A DNA stretch of 64,000 nucleotides from Devosia faecipullorum (GCF_015158295.1 NZ_JACDXV010000001.1:558001-622000); one strand, 5' to 3'. Positions 1 to 8,699 are shown, counted from the first letter of the stretch. Translations and numbers: made by a program. Notes: generated by a model from the sequence alone, not told the origin.

Positions 1-221
1 CGCGCTGGACTATCGACCACCTTGTCGCCCACCACAATCTCGCCATCACTGAGATTTTCGAGACCGGCGATCATCCGCAGGGTCGTAGTCTTGCCGCAGC
101 CGGACGGGCCCAGCAGGCACATGAACTCACCATTGCCAATACGGAGGTCCAGATCACTGACGGCCTTGGGCGAATTGGCGCTGTAGGATTTTTGTACGTT
201 GCGCAGAATGATGTCGGGCAT
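1..221 (-). CDS. ABC transporter ATP-binding protein (partial, N-terminal 73 residues)
   Basis: This is the first part of an ABC ATPase that runs off the left edge of the window. The visible N-terminus (MPDIILRNVQKSY...) carries the Walker A loop GPSGCGKTT at about residues 36-44, followed by LRMIAGLE, the usual start of the importer ATPases of the iron/spermidine/maltose type. Its ATG overlaps the TGA of the permease gene by one base (TGATG), so the two are translationally coupled. It would energise import through the fused permease next door. The signature motif, Walker B and any C-terminal TOBE domain lie outside the window, so the substrate cannot be told from this part. Confidence 0.93.
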   Translation of the reverse strand, partial: MPDIILRNVQKSYSANSPKAVSDLDLRIGNGEFMCLLGPSGCGKTTTLRMIAGLENLSDGEIVVGDKVVDSPA

Positions 222-2053
222 CAGTTGCCAAGTCCTTCGGCCAGGTTGGTGTGGGTCAGCTTTTGGGCGAGCACGGTGCCGCCATAGGCCAGGCCGGCGA
301 TGATGAGGACTACCGCATTCGCGGCCTGGGTGTAGTTGTAGTCAACAAGGCGCAATGAAAAGGTCGTCAGCACATCCGTGGCCGGCACCGCGAGAACGAC
401 GAAAAGAGACAGTCCTTTTATGCCCGAGATGAAGGGCAGCAAAATGCCGGTGACCAGCGATCCCTTCTGGATCGGTATGACCACAGAAACCATCCGCCGG
501 AACCAGCTCGCGCCGACGATCTGCGCCGCCTCCTCGGGCTCCTTGCCCAATTGCATCATGGCCGAAATACCGGCGCGCGAGGCATAGGGCATCTGGTCGG
601 CCATCAGTGCCAGAACCAGGATCATCGAGGTACCATACAGAGCCGGGATCGGCCCGCGCGGCACCGCAAACAGCGAGAGATAGGCGGCTGCAAAGGCAAT
701 GCCCGGTACTAGATACGGCATAAAGGTGACCTGCCGCATGAAAAAGGAGAGCGGCCGCAGATTGGAACGCACGACCACATATCCGGTGAGTATGCCCAAG
801 ACCCCCGAACAGATCGACGCCGTACCGACAATGACGATGGTGTTCGTCGCCGCACGCCACAGATCGGGGCTGAACAGGATGCCGGTACGCATGGCCACTG
901 TAGGCAGATCCTGACCGATCCAGAAATCCAGCGTGAAATTGGACCATTCGAAATTACCGGGGCGGCGCATCACGGTGGAAAGCGCCAACGTCAGGAGCGG
1001 CAGACCTACCGACACCACGAACATCAGCGCAGCGAAACCAGACGCAGGCAGGCGCCAGTTCTGAAGGCGCGACGTACGGTTCATCGAACCTTTCGAGCCG
1101 ACGGTGACGAAACGTCGGGCCTCGCGCGCCAGATAGCCATCGACAAGAATGGCCAAAATGCCGATCAGCATGATTGCGCCGGCCAGCACCCCGGCCACAC
1201 CGGTCTGACGGGAACTGATGGACCGATAGAGCGAGGTGGCCAGCACATCGAACTTGACTGGGAGGCCCAGCACATAAGGCACGCCGAATTCACCCAGACA
1301 TTTGGCGAATATCAGAACCACGGCCGACATCAGCGCCGGACGCATGAGCGGCATGATCACCTGCCAGGCGACCACGCGTCCTGACGCACCCAGGATGCGC
1401 GCGGAATCTTCGAGCTGGCTGTCGAAGCGCCGCAGGGCCGACCCAAAAAGCAGGATGACGAAAGGCGTGTAATGTAAGGCCAGAATGATGGTGATCGGCA
1501 CCTGCCCATAGGCCAGCCAGTCGGGCGGCGACAGGCCGATGGCCTCGAGCCATCCCGGCTGTCCTCCGATGGTTCGGTTCTTGAACAGCGTCGTCCAGGC
1601 CAGCGCAAAGGTCCAGGCCGGCAGCATATAGGGTACGATCAACGCTGTCGCGAACCACCTGCGGCCGAACATGTCGGTGCGCGCCACGAGCCAAGCGAGG
1701 ATACCGCCGACAATGACCGATATGATGATGGCACCAAAGCCCACCTTCAGCGTGTTGAGTAGCGGCTCCCAGAACAAATCTTGCGCTACTGCCGAGGTGA
1801 AGGCGCGCTGAAGATAGTAAAGTGTGTGAGTGCCGACCGCCGCCTGGCTGCGCCGCTCATCCCCGAACTGTACCGTCACCGCATCTGAGAGAATGGAAAA
1901 AATCGGCACCGCAATGAGATAGAGGAACAGCGCCGCCATCACGAGGCCAATCAAGGTCGCTGGCTCGCGCATGGCGAGCTTGAGCCGGTAGCGCCAGCGG
2001 CGAGTGGGACTCCTGGGCGCCGCCAGGTCAAGCTGCGTCATGAGCGTCCCCAT
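221..2053 (-). CDS. Fused double-domain ABC transporter permease, ferric iron (FbpB/AfuB) type
   Basis: A 610-residue inner-membrane permease with two binding-protein-dependent transport domains in one chain, the arrangement seen in Fbp/Afu/Sfu iron importers and some thiamine and 2-aminoethylphosphonate importers. Each half ends in an EAA-type coupling loop (EDSARILGASG near residue 215; EEAAQIVGAS near residue 510) that would dock on the ATPase. About twelve hydrophobic segments can be picked out. The start is uncertain: ATG at 2053, or ATG at 2041, which has a GGGGA five bases upstream. No solute-binding protein gene lies upstream, so it is probably beyond the left edge, after the ATPase. 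Iron is the likeliest substrate but is not proven. Confidence 0.88.
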   Translation of the reverse strand: MGTLMTQLDLAAPRSPTRRWRYRLKLAMREPATLIGLVMAALFLYLIAVPIFSILSDAVTVQFGDERRSQAAVGTHTLYYLQRAFTSAVAQDLFWEPLLNTLKVGFGAIIISVIVGGILAWLVARTDMFGRRWFATALIVPYMLPAWTFALAWTTLFKNRTIGGQPGWLEAIGLSPPDWLAYGQVPITIILALHYTPFVILLFGSALRRFDSQLEDSARILGASGRVVAWQVIMPLMRPALMSAVVLIFAKCLGEFGVPYVLGLPVKFDVLATSLYRSISSRQTGVAGVLAGAIMLIGILAILVDGYLAREARRFVTVGSKGSMNRTSRLQNWRLPASGFAALMFVVSVGLPLLTLALSTVMRRPGNFEWSNFTLDFWIGQDLPTVAMRTGILFSPDLWRAATNTIVIVGTASICSGVLGILTGYVVVRSNLRPLSFFMRQVTFMPYLVPGIAFAAAYLSLFAVPRGPIPALYGTSMILVLALMADQMPYASRAGISAMMQLGKEPEEAAQIVGASWFRRMVSVVIPIQKGSLVTGILLPFISGIKGLSLFVVLAVPATDVLTTFSLRLVDYNYTQAANAVVLIIAGLAYGGTVLAQKLTHTNLAEGLGN

Positions 2054-2442
2054 GGCGACGTGACCCTGTTGAAACCAAGCCTATCGCAAAGCCGTGCAAT
2101 GATAACCTCCTCCTGAGCACACCCCTCGTGCCCCGGACTGCCATGGCGTGCAGCGCAGTTTCTGCTTGTCCGCTCGCCACTCCTCAACGCCGAGCATTTC
2201 CCACAGCAAGATGAGTGTCAATACAAATTGCACAGCTTTGCAGCACAGGGCTCGAACGTGAATGAGCAGCGTCCTTCCAGCCGGAATTTGCCACGCATCG
2301 CCGGCGACGGCGCGCCGACAGGGAGCAACCTCCGTTCTCGAGCGGCCGCAATGCGCGGTGCGCAATTGGGCATAACTCGCGCCAGACAATTGCGTCCGCC
2401 CGGTTCTGGGCTCAAAGTCTGGCTCGCTGGGGGAGGACGGAT
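2054..2442. other. Intergenic region without a convincing gene
   Basis: About 390 bases between the ABC permease start and a small ORF. Open frames exist on both strands but are mutually overlapping, rich in arginine and serine, lack Shine-Dalgarno sequences and resemble no family I know. The region must hold the promoter of the ABC operon (minus strand). I see no clear -35/-10 pair, tRNA or strong hairpin. Confidence 0.5.
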
Positions 2443-2598
2443 ATGCGGCGCATCAACCTGGACCATCGGCGCAAGAAATTGCTGCAGCACCAGAACATTG
2501 TGCTGACGGAATTACGCCGCAAGCAGACGCGGGTGTCTCTCGACCGTTTCAGCCACGCGCTGCGTGTCCTCGACAACGAGGGGCGCACCACGGTTTGA
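2443..2598 (+). CDS. Small basic protein of unknown function (51 aa)
   Basis: An ATG at 2443 sits about seven bases after a strong Shine-Dalgarno run (GGGGGAGGA) and opens a 51-codon frame ending at TGA 2596-2598. The product begins MRRINLDHRRKK and is strongly basic (many R, K and H), probably helical, with no signal peptide, membrane segment or cysteine. It ends 84 bases before the NAD kinase start, so it could be the first gene of that unit. I do not recognise the family. The ribosome-binding site is the main support; similar small basic ORFs are sometimes regulators or ribosome-associated, but nothing here shows that. Confidence 0.5.
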   Translation: MRRINLDHRRKKLLQHQNIVLTELRRKQTRVSLDRFSHALRVLDNEGRTTV

Positions 2599-2682
2599 CT
2601 TGACAGCCGCGCCCCTGCCCGCCGCGGGATGGACGCCCGCGCGAGGCCCATGCTAGGGAGGCTCAATTTTCGGAGGCCGCAC

Positions 2683-3450
2683 GTGGCAGACCCCAGAATT
2701 TGCTTCGTGACCAACAATACGCCGGCGGCCAATGACGCAGCGGACCATCTGCGCGCCCGCTATGGCAAGACCCCCATCGCGAGTGCCGATTTTGTTGTCG
2801 CCCTTGGTGGTGACGGTCTGATGCTGCAGACCTTGCATCGTGTCATGGGCAGCAACATCCCGGCCTATGGCATGAATTTCGGCTCGGTCGGCTTCATGAT
2901 GAACGAGTTCAGCGAAGATGAGCTGGACAAGCGCCTCGCCGCCGCCCACCGTACCCACATATATCCGCTGTCGATGACGGTGCTCGACTCCTCAGGAGAA
3001 ACCCATTCGGCGCTGGCCATTAACGAAGTGTCATTGTTCCGGTCCTCGTATCAGGCCGCCAAGTTGCAGATTTTCGTCGATGGCGAATCCCGCCTGGAAG
3101 AGCTGATCTGCGACGGCGCGCTGCTCTCCACCCCGGCAGGCTCCACGGCCTATAATTTGTCGGCCCACGGCCCGATCCTGCCGATCGAGGCGCAATTGCT
3201 GGCACTGACGCCGATCTCCCCGTTTCGGCCCCGCCGCTGGCGTGGCGCCATCCTGTCCAACCGCGCGGTCGTGAAATTCGTGACCCGCGAGGCCGAGAAG
3301 CGTCCGGTCAGCGCCGTCGCCGATAATGTGGAATTCCAGAATGTGCGCGAAGTCACCGTGCGGGAAGACCGTAGCCAGCGCGTCACGCTGCTATTCGATC
3401 CGGGCACTAGCCTGGAAGAGCGGGTATTGAGCGAGCAGTTCCGCTTCTAG
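2683..3450 (+). CDS. nadK: NAD kinase
   Basis: Phosphorylates NAD to NADP in the cytoplasm with ATP. The family signature GGDG is at residues 42-45 of the chosen product, followed by the NAD-binding stretch around INEVSL and [16 protein letters not shown]. The start chosen is GTG at 2683, six bases after GGAGG. This gives 255 residues, the usual length of short alphaproteobacterial NAD kinases, and a start right at [12 protein letters not shown]; an in-frame ATG at 2629 would add 18 unconserved residues. It may follow the 51-aa ORF in one transcript. A repeat-like palindrome follows the stop codon. Confidence 0.95.
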   Translation: MADPRICFVTNNTPAANDAADHLRARYGKTPIASADFVVALGGDGLMLQTLHRVMGSNIPAYGMNFGSVGFMMNEFSEDELDKRLAAAHRTHIYPLSMTVLDSSGETHSALAINEVSLFRSSYQAAKLQIFVDGESRLEELICDGALLSTPAGSTAYNLSAHGPILPIEAQLLALTPISPFRPRRWRGAILSNRAVVKFVTREAEKRPVSAVADNVEFQNVREVTVREDRSQRVTLLFDPGTSLEERVLSEQFRF

Positions 3451-3512
3451 AGCGTTACCAGCATTGGCGAAAGCGGCTCTGCGGTTCGGAACCGCTATGA
3501 AATGGGGGCTTA
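3449..3512. repeat. Rhizobial-type palindromic element (degenerate copy)
   Basis: The stretch after nadK begins AGCGTTACCAGC and contains the perfect short palindrome GCGGTTCGGAACCGC. It resembles the GGTTCGGAAACGC... units at 62339-62405 and 52537-52610 and is probably a degenerate member of that dispersed intergenic family. It lies between two convergent genes and could also act as a transcription end. Confidence 0.4.
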
Positions 3513-3514
3513 GA

Positions 3515-4681
3515 TCAAGCCGCCGGCAAGTGCAGCATTTCGGTGCGGGACTGAACAAAGGCCCGCATGACACCCCGCGCCGCCTGCCGGGCGAGGCTCA
3601 CATTCTGCTCGCTGAGATAGATAAACGTCTCTTCCAGTTCCGCCGGAATGTCGCCTTCGAATTCCGCCAGCAATTCCTCGGTCAGTGCCGTGACCACGTA
3701 GTGGCGGGCGGCAAGGTCGTCGGAGAGGTCCGCAATACGCGCATGCATCACCATGCGAACGAACATCCGCGCGACAGCGGAACTCAGCCCGCAGCGGACG
3801 AAAAGCGCGTTGAGCGCCGCACGACTGCCGTTTTCGAGGAGCCCGAAGACCTTGTCGCGGCTCACCTGCCCCAGCGATGCCAGGCAGGCGGAAAAGAACA
3901 TGACATGGCCGGTGACCATGGATTGCAGCAGCAGGCGCGTATTGACCTGATCCGTGCCGATCAGTTGTTCCACAAAATCGGGGGACGCATCGGCTGTCTC
4001 GCCAATGACGGACACAGCCATATCGGTGCCGTCCCGCAGCAGCCGGTCCAGCCTCTCGGGGGCGAGAGCGCCTTTTACCAGCCGGCATTGGCGCAGGCTT
4101 TCGGCAGCGCGACGCACCAGAACCACGCGCGCTGGCGGCGGCAGGTCGTGGCGAGCCAGCATTGCGCCGCGAAGCTGAGCATCGTCTCCATGCGTGTCCG
4201 CCAGCGCTTGCAGGACGGCCGGCGCGAAGGGCACATCCCGCCGGCGCACCAGCCGCAAGGTCAGGCTGTGATCATCGCGCGCCAGCAGCCCGGCTGCGAC
4301 CCGCTCGCTGACGGTGGCGCGCTGCGCAATCGCCAGCAGCGCCGCCGCGTTCCCTGCCCGCACGATCGGCATGAGATCGGCATCCACAAGCAGAGGCGAG
4401 TATTGCAGAATGGCTCGCGAAATGATCGGGCTGTCACGCAGCAATGAGAGGATGATCGGGCGCGGCGCTTCAGTGGAATGCAGCAATCCATAGGCCAGGG
4501 CCGCACGCACTTTTACCGAAGGATCATCGAGGAATCCGATCAGGGCCGCATAGAGCGCGGCATGTTCCTCGATGGAACCGCGATGATCGAGATAGGTGAG
4601 CGCCGCCAGATGGGCCGCATGCCCTCGCTCATTGCTGTCGCTGGACTGCGAAAAGTCCGCAAAAGCCTGATACCCGATCAT
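3515..4681 (-). CDS. DUF2336 domain-containing protein
   Basis: A soluble, helical 388-residue protein of the DUF2336 family, common in Hyphomicrobiales and of unknown biochemical role. The sequence reads as a string of HEAT-like helical pairs (for example SVKVRAALAYGLLHS and RDSPIISRAILQYSPLL near the N-terminus, then about seven further repeats), which suggests a protein-binding scaffold. The start ATG at 4681 is eight bases after GGAG; a GTG at 4699 is in frame but lacks a ribosome-binding site. It is convergent with nadK and divergent from manC. There is no signal peptide. Function is not inferred further. Confidence 0.8.
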   Translation of the reverse strand: MIGYQAFADFSQSSDSNERGHAAHLAALTYLDHRGSIEEHAALYAALIGFLDDPSVKVRAALAYGLLHSTEAPRPIILSLLRDSPIISRAILQYSPLLVDADLMPIVRAGNAAALLAIAQRATVSERVAAGLLARDDHSLTLRLVRRRDVPFAPAVLQALADTHGDDAQLRGAMLARHDLPPPARVVLVRRAAESLRQCRLVKGALAPERLDRLLRDGTDMAVSVIGETADASPDFVEQLIGTDQVNTRLLLQSMVTGHVMFFSACLASLGQVSRDKVFGLLENGSRAALNALFVRCGLSSAVARMFVRMVMHARIADLSDDLAARHYVVTALTEELLAEFEGDIPAELEETFIYLSEQNVSLARQAARGVMRAFVQSRTEMLHLPAA

Positions 4682-4971
4682 TACGCCTACTCCAGCCACG
4701 CCGGATAACCTAGAGACGAGAGTTTAAGGAACGGTTCACCATAAGCTCGAGGCCGTGGCGACACGCCTGATTCAGCCCTAGACCTGCACAAAAGGCTCCG
4801 CGCACACGGCCTTCCGATTTGTGGCAGGTCGAAGAGAGACGCCGTTAACATCATTTGCTGCGAGCGAATTCGGGTAACCACGGCGGATGATACGTAGTGC
4901 CGGAAAAGCGACACCCTCACGAATTTAATGTATATGGTGCCCTTCGACCGACCACCGGAGTAGATAGTTCC

Positions 4972-6396
4972 ATGAGCATTGTCGTTGTTCCTCTGATCCT
5001 TGCTGGTGGCCAGGGAACCCGGCTTTGGCCTATGTCGCGTGCCGCGCGCCCCAAACAATTCCTGCCGCTGACGGGGCCGACCAGCCTCTACCAGCAGACG
5101 CTCGAACGGATCGCGGACAAGCGCTACGCTCCGGCAGTGGTTATCACCAATTCCGAATACCGCTTCATTGTCGGCGAACAGGCTGCGGAACAGGGCATGG
5201 AACTCACCGCCGTTCTGCTGGAGCCTACCGCGCGCAATACCGCAGCGGCCATCAGCGCCGCCGCAACCTATATCGCACAGCATTTCGGCGCTGATGCCGT
5301 GATCCACGTCCTGCCCTCCGATCATCAGGTAAATGCCGATGCCGGCTATTGGTCGGCTGTTGACCGGGCCATTGCGGCCGCCGCCGATGGCCAATTGGTC
5401 ACGTTCGGTATCCGCCCCACCCACCCCGAAACGGGTTTCGGCTATATCAGGTCTGATGCGACGGTCGGCGGCGACGCCAGGCGGGTGGAGCGCTTTGTCG
5501 AAAAACCCGATGCCGCCCGCGCTGCGCAGATGCTCGCCGATGGCGGATATTTCTGGAACTCGGGCATGTTCATGCTCGGCTGCGGCCATTTTCTCGCCGA
5601 AGCGCAGCGGCTGGCCCCCGACACCCATGCAGCGGCGGAAGCCGCCGTCAACGCCGCCCGAGAAGACCTCGACTTCATCCGGCTGGACGAGACAACCTTC
5701 GCCCTGGCGCCGAATATTTCGGTCGACTATGCCATATTCGAAAAGACCGACCACGCCTCGGTCGTGGCGGTGGACTTTGCCTGGTCCGATCTCGGCAGTT
5801 GGGATGCCGTTTGGAAAAACGGCTCTGCCGATGCGGCGGGCAATGTCACCCAGGGGGCGGTCACGCTGACCGATGTCTCCAATTCTCTGGTGATAAGCGA
5901 CCATGCCCATGTGGCGGTCAGCGGTCTCGATGATGTCGCCGTCATCGCCACCAATGACGCGGTCTATGTCAGCCGCGTTTCTCAGGCCCAGCAGGTGGGC
6001 GACATGGTCAAGCGCCTGCGCGCCAGAAAGGAGACGGCGTCACTGACGGAAATCCACCGCACAGCCTATCGGCCCTGGGGCGGGTATTCCTCGGTGCTGA
6101 ACGGGGATCGTTTTCAGGTAAAGCGTCTCTTCGTCAAACCTGGCAAGAAGCTCAGCCTGCAGAAGCACCACCACCGCGCCGAACACTGGATCGTGGTGCG
6201 CGGCACAGCCGAAGTGACCGTGGATGGCATTGTGACCACTCTGACCGAAAACCAGTCCATCTACCTGCCACTGGGCTGCGTGCACCGGCTGGCCAATCCA
6301 GGGAAAATCCAGCTGGAACTGATCGAGGTTCAGACCGGATCCTATTTTGGCGAAGACGACATTATTCGCATCGAAGACGAATTCGGCCGCGCCTGA
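4972..6396 (+). CDS. manC: Mannose-1-phosphate guanylyltransferase / mannose-6-phosphate isomerase
   Basis: A bifunctional 474-residue enzyme that isomerises fructose-6-phosphate to mannose-6-phosphate and joins mannose-1-phosphate to GTP to give GDP-mannose. The N-terminal nucleotidyltransferase signature LILAGGQGTRLWP (residues 8-20) with RPKQFLPL is followed by about 330 residues of transferase and a C-terminal type II isomerase cupin with RPWGGY and QKHHHRAEHW. The start ATG at 4972 follows GGAG at 4957; upstream frame to 4897 is not conserved. With manB (20510-21943) it supplies GDP-mannose for the polysaccharide, and through gmd/fcl also GDP-fucose. Confidence 0.96.
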   Translation: MSIVVVPLILAGGQGTRLWPMSRAARPKQFLPLTGPTSLYQQTLERIADKRYAPAVVITNSEYRFIVGEQAAEQGMELTAVLLEPTARNTAAAISAAATYIAQHFGADAVIHVLPSDHQVNADAGYWSAVDRAIAAAADGQLVTFGIRPTHPETGFGYIRSDATVGGDARRVERFVEKPDAARAAQMLADGGYFWNSGMFMLGCGHFLAEAQRLAPDTHAAAEAAVNAAREDLDFIRLDETTFALAPNISVDYAIFEKTDHASVVAVDFAWSDLGSWDAVWKNGSADAAGNVTQGAVTLTDVSNSLVISDHAHVAVSGLDDVAVIATNDAVYVSRVSQAQQVGDMVKRLRARKETASLTEIHRTAYRPWGGYSSVLNGDRFQVKRLFVKPGKKLSLQKHHHRAEHWIVVRGTAEVTVDGIVTTLTENQSIYLPLGCVHRLANPGKIQLELIEVQTGSYFGEDDIIRIEDEFGRA

Positions 6397-6522
6397 CCCT
6401 CGTTCGCATCGGCGGCACACGCCATGCCCGCCGCCCAGCTTTGAGTGTGTACCAACTTATCCGCCTTACTCCCGCGTCCCTGCCCCCGCGCCATATTGGC
6501 GTCTCCAGCATGGGGAGCAATC

Positions 6523-6783
6523 ATGAGCGACCAATATCAAGACATGGCATCTGGCCTGACAGCGCCAGCGTCCGGAGCCTATTCCGTAACGCCCAGCGAT
6601 AGCGCGGCCCTGTCCATCGTTCCGCGCGCGCTCTATATCGGCATTGGCGGTTCACTGAGCGTTGAGATGAAATGGGGTGGCATCGTCACCTTCCAAAACC
6701 TGCCTGACGGGGCGCTGATACCGATCCGCGCGGTCAAGGTATTGGCAGCGTCTACCGCCAGCGCCATTGTCGGGCTTTATTGA
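6523..6783 (+). CDS. Head-spike base protein, Rcc01079 (gene transfer agent) family
   Basis: An 86-residue protein whose pattern SGLTAPASGAYSVTPSD, then PRALYIGIGGSLSVEM, VTFQNLPDGALIPIRAVKV and a final IVGLY matches what I know of the spike-base family of the Rhodobacter capsulatus gene transfer agent and many alphaproteobacterial phages. In that agent the base protein anchors a head spike that binds the cell capsule. The ATG at 6523 has GGGGAG five bases upstream. Its TGA overlaps the ATG of the next gene (TGATG), so the pair is translationally coupled. No other phage structural gene is visible within the window, so the module is isolated inside a polysaccharide locus. The family assignment is from memory of the pattern, not a search. 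Confidence 0.8.
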   Translation: MSDQYQDMASGLTAPASGAYSVTPSDSAALSIVPRALYIGIGGSLSVEMKWGGIVTFQNLPDGALIPIRAVKVLAASTASAIVGLY

Positions 6784-8117
6784 TGCTGGGGCTCGGTGGA
6801 AGTCTGGCGCTGACCGGCCGGGCGGCAATGATCGACATTGGCCAGAGGGTCAGTGTCGGCTCTGTTCCGGCACGTTCGCCCATCGTCGCCTGGGGAGACA
6901 GCATGACACGGGGCTACGTGGCCCCAGCAGCTACCCTGTTCGATCCGCCCCGCGCCATCGTCAATCGGGGCGTCGGCCATCAAAGCTCCACGGCAATTGC
7001 GGCAAGGCAGGGCGGGATTGCCATCACCGTGACGCTGGCGGGCAATACCATCCCCATGGCATCGCGCCTGACATGGGACTTTTCCGGCGGCTCGGATGGG
7101 TGGATCACCACGGACGCGACCAGCGCCATCAACCCATCCAGTGTGAGCATGATCGCCACCGGCCCTGATACCTTGCGGATCACGCAATCGGGTGGTGTGG
7201 CCAACGCTTCCGCCCGGCGCTTGCTCGGACCGGCAACCGCGTTCGGCGCCGTTGCCGACAGCATTGTCAGGATCAGTGCCACCGTATCAAGATTCCCGAA
7301 CCAGGTGCAGGAAATCGGGCTGGTCAATACCGGGAACGCCACCGGCGCAGGCGGCGCATGGGTGACAACGAACCGCTCCTTCGCCAATGGCGTCCGAACA
7401 ACTCTTGCCAATGCGCTTGCCACCACACCCGCGAATTACCTGGCGCTGGCGGCATGGTTATCCGGCTCGGAAGCCCAGGAATTACTGCTCACCCAGCCGG
7501 TCGTCGAAATTGCGACGCCCGTCGCGATAATCGAAAAATCCATCAATGTGCTGTTCGACAGCGGCAATTTCACCGGCACGATCTCCGGCAGACTGGCCGG
7601 TATCCATGGCGTCATCAGCACCGATAGCGCGGGCAATTGGAGCTTCCTGCGCGACGATTTCGGCCCGGCAATTTCCTGCCCGCCCGGCTCGGTCTTCGTG
7701 CCGGACGAGGCCAATTCGCTGCGGCGCCATACCGCCTGGATCTGGTCGGGGCGCAACAATTTCGTCAATCCGGCCAGCGTCAAGACCGACATAGCGGCCA
7801 TGGTCGCCCATCTCGGCCACAGCCGCTATCTGGTGGGCAGCATCTGCAATGGCAATTATGAGAGCGAGTTTGCCGGAGGCGCAAATTATGCCACTTTGAT
7901 GCAGCTCAACGCCGATCTCGCTTCGCTTTACGGCTCGCGCTACGTGGACATACGTAGCGCCCTGATCGCCGCCGCCGATCCAGTGGCGGATGCGATCTGG
8001 ATTACGCGCGACACCGTGCCGGCATCCCTGCGCACCGACAATATTCACCTCAACCCAGCCGGAAATGCCATCGTGGCACGGGAAATGGTGGCGGCGACGC
8101 TGGCGCGGGGCTGGTGA
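6783..8117 (+). CDS. SGNH/GDSL-type hydrolase with inserted beta-rich domain, coupled to spike-base gene
   Basis: A 444-residue putative esterase. Block I WGDSMTRG places the nucleophile at Ser40; block III is seen as WSGRNNF (about residues 320-327), and block V as DNIHLNP with Asp419 and His422, completing an SGNH triad. Between blocks I and III lies an insert of roughly 170 residues (about 75-240), rich in S, T, G and short beta strands and beginning SRLTWDFSGGSDGW, which looks like a jelly-roll or carbohydrate-binding domain. There is no signal peptide: the hydrophobic N-terminus is short. Translation is coupled to the spike-base gene. A polysaccharide deacetylase carried on a spike is the best guess; a bacterial polymer-modifying esterase is the alternative. 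Confidence 0.75.
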   Translation: MLGLGGSLALTGRAAMIDIGQRVSVGSVPARSPIVAWGDSMTRGYVAPAATLFDPPRAIVNRGVGHQSSTAIAARQGGIAITVTLAGNTIPMASRLTWDFSGGSDGWITTDATSAINPSSVSMIATGPDTLRITQSGGVANASARRLLGPATAFGAVADSIVRISATVSRFPNQVQEIGLVNTGNATGAGGAWVTTNRSFANGVRTTLANALATTPANYLALAAWLSGSEAQELLLTQPVVEIATPVAIIEKSINVLFDSGNFTGTISGRLAGIHGVISTDSAGNWSFLRDDFGPAISCPPGSVFVPDEANSLRRHTAWIWSGRNNFVNPASVKTDIAAMVAHLGHSRYLVGSICNGNYESEFAGGANYATLMQLNADLASLYGSRYVDIRSALIAAADPVADAIWITRDTVPASLRTDNIHLNPAGNAIVAREMVAATLARGW

Positions 8118-8138
8118 CCCGTCGGCGGGGCCGCTGGC

Positions 8139-8699
8139 TCAGAAGGGTGATCGATCCCTGATCTTGCGGGCCGGATTTCCGGCCCATATTTCCCAGGCCG
8201 AAACGTCGTTTACGGCGACCGCCCGCGCCCCGACCAACGCGCCCTCCTTGACGGTCACGCCCGGTCCAACAAAAGCCTCAGTGGCGATCCACGCCTTGCG
8301 CTCGATGACAATCGGCCTGGGCTGGAGCTGGAACCAGGCATCGTCGGGATCGTGCGTGCCGCCACAAAGGTGCGCCCGCTGGGAGATGATCGCGTAGTCG
8401 CCGACAAATAGGCGGTCCATGCAATAGCAGATCACGCCCGGCCCCATAACCGAATGGGCACCCATTTCCAGATTGGGTGGATAAAAGATGCTGGCTGACG
8501 GATAGATTCTGGCCGTCCTGTCGATCCTGGCTCCGAAGCAACGCAGCAACAACCGGCGCCAGGCATGGAAGGGAACCGGGGTCCAGCGCCCGAGCAGCCC
8601 CCAAACTGTGCCCCAGGCTAGCCGCAGAAGCCGGTGCTTCAGGGAAAAACTCGGGCCACCCTCACGCGGATTGAGTTGCCTGGCGTCAAGCACGCTCAT
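8139..8699 (-). CDS. wcaF: WcaF-like polysaccharide O-acetyltransferase
   Basis: A 186-residue left-handed beta-helix acetyltransferase of the colanic acid WcaF type, which would move acetyl groups from acetyl-CoA to sugars of the lipid-linked repeat unit on the cytoplasmic side. Hexapeptide turns are visible from ARIDRTARIYPSASI onward; the loop CGGTHDPDD holds the likely catalytic histidine, and the C-terminus AGNPARKIRDRSPF is typical. Its ATG overlaps the stop of the preceding glycosyltransferase gene (8696). It is the last gene of a ten-kilobase minus-strand operon that begins at gmd. Confidence 0.88.
   Translation of the reverse strand: MSVLDARQLNPREGGPSFSLKHRLLRLAWGTVWGLLGRWTPVPFHAWRRLLLRCFGARIDRTARIYPSASIFYPPNLEMGAHSVMGPGVICYCMDRLFVGDYAIISQRAHLCGGTHDPDDAWFQLQPRPIVIERKAWIATEAFVGPGVTVKEGALVGARAVAVNDVSAWEIWAGNPARKIRDRSPF

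Noticed and set aside
2600..2622. TTGACA promoter -35 box before nadK
   Set aside because: The hexamer at 2600-2605 is perfect, but no acceptable -10 box lies 16-18 bases downstream in this GC-rich stretch.
3464..4447. Long open frame (327 codons) opposite the DUF2336 gene
   Set aside because: It is the mirror of a clearly helical, family-matching gene on the other strand, lacks a ribosome-binding site and has a composition rich in Q, R and H typical of antisense frames.
4687..5910. 407-codon frame opposite manC
   Set aside because: Antisense to a canonical manC; no family resemblance; the start has no Shine-Dalgarno site.
6523..8117. A complete prophage or full gene transfer agent cluster at the spike module
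   Set aside because: No terminase, portal, capsid, protease or tail gene is present in the flanks; both sides are polysaccharide genes.
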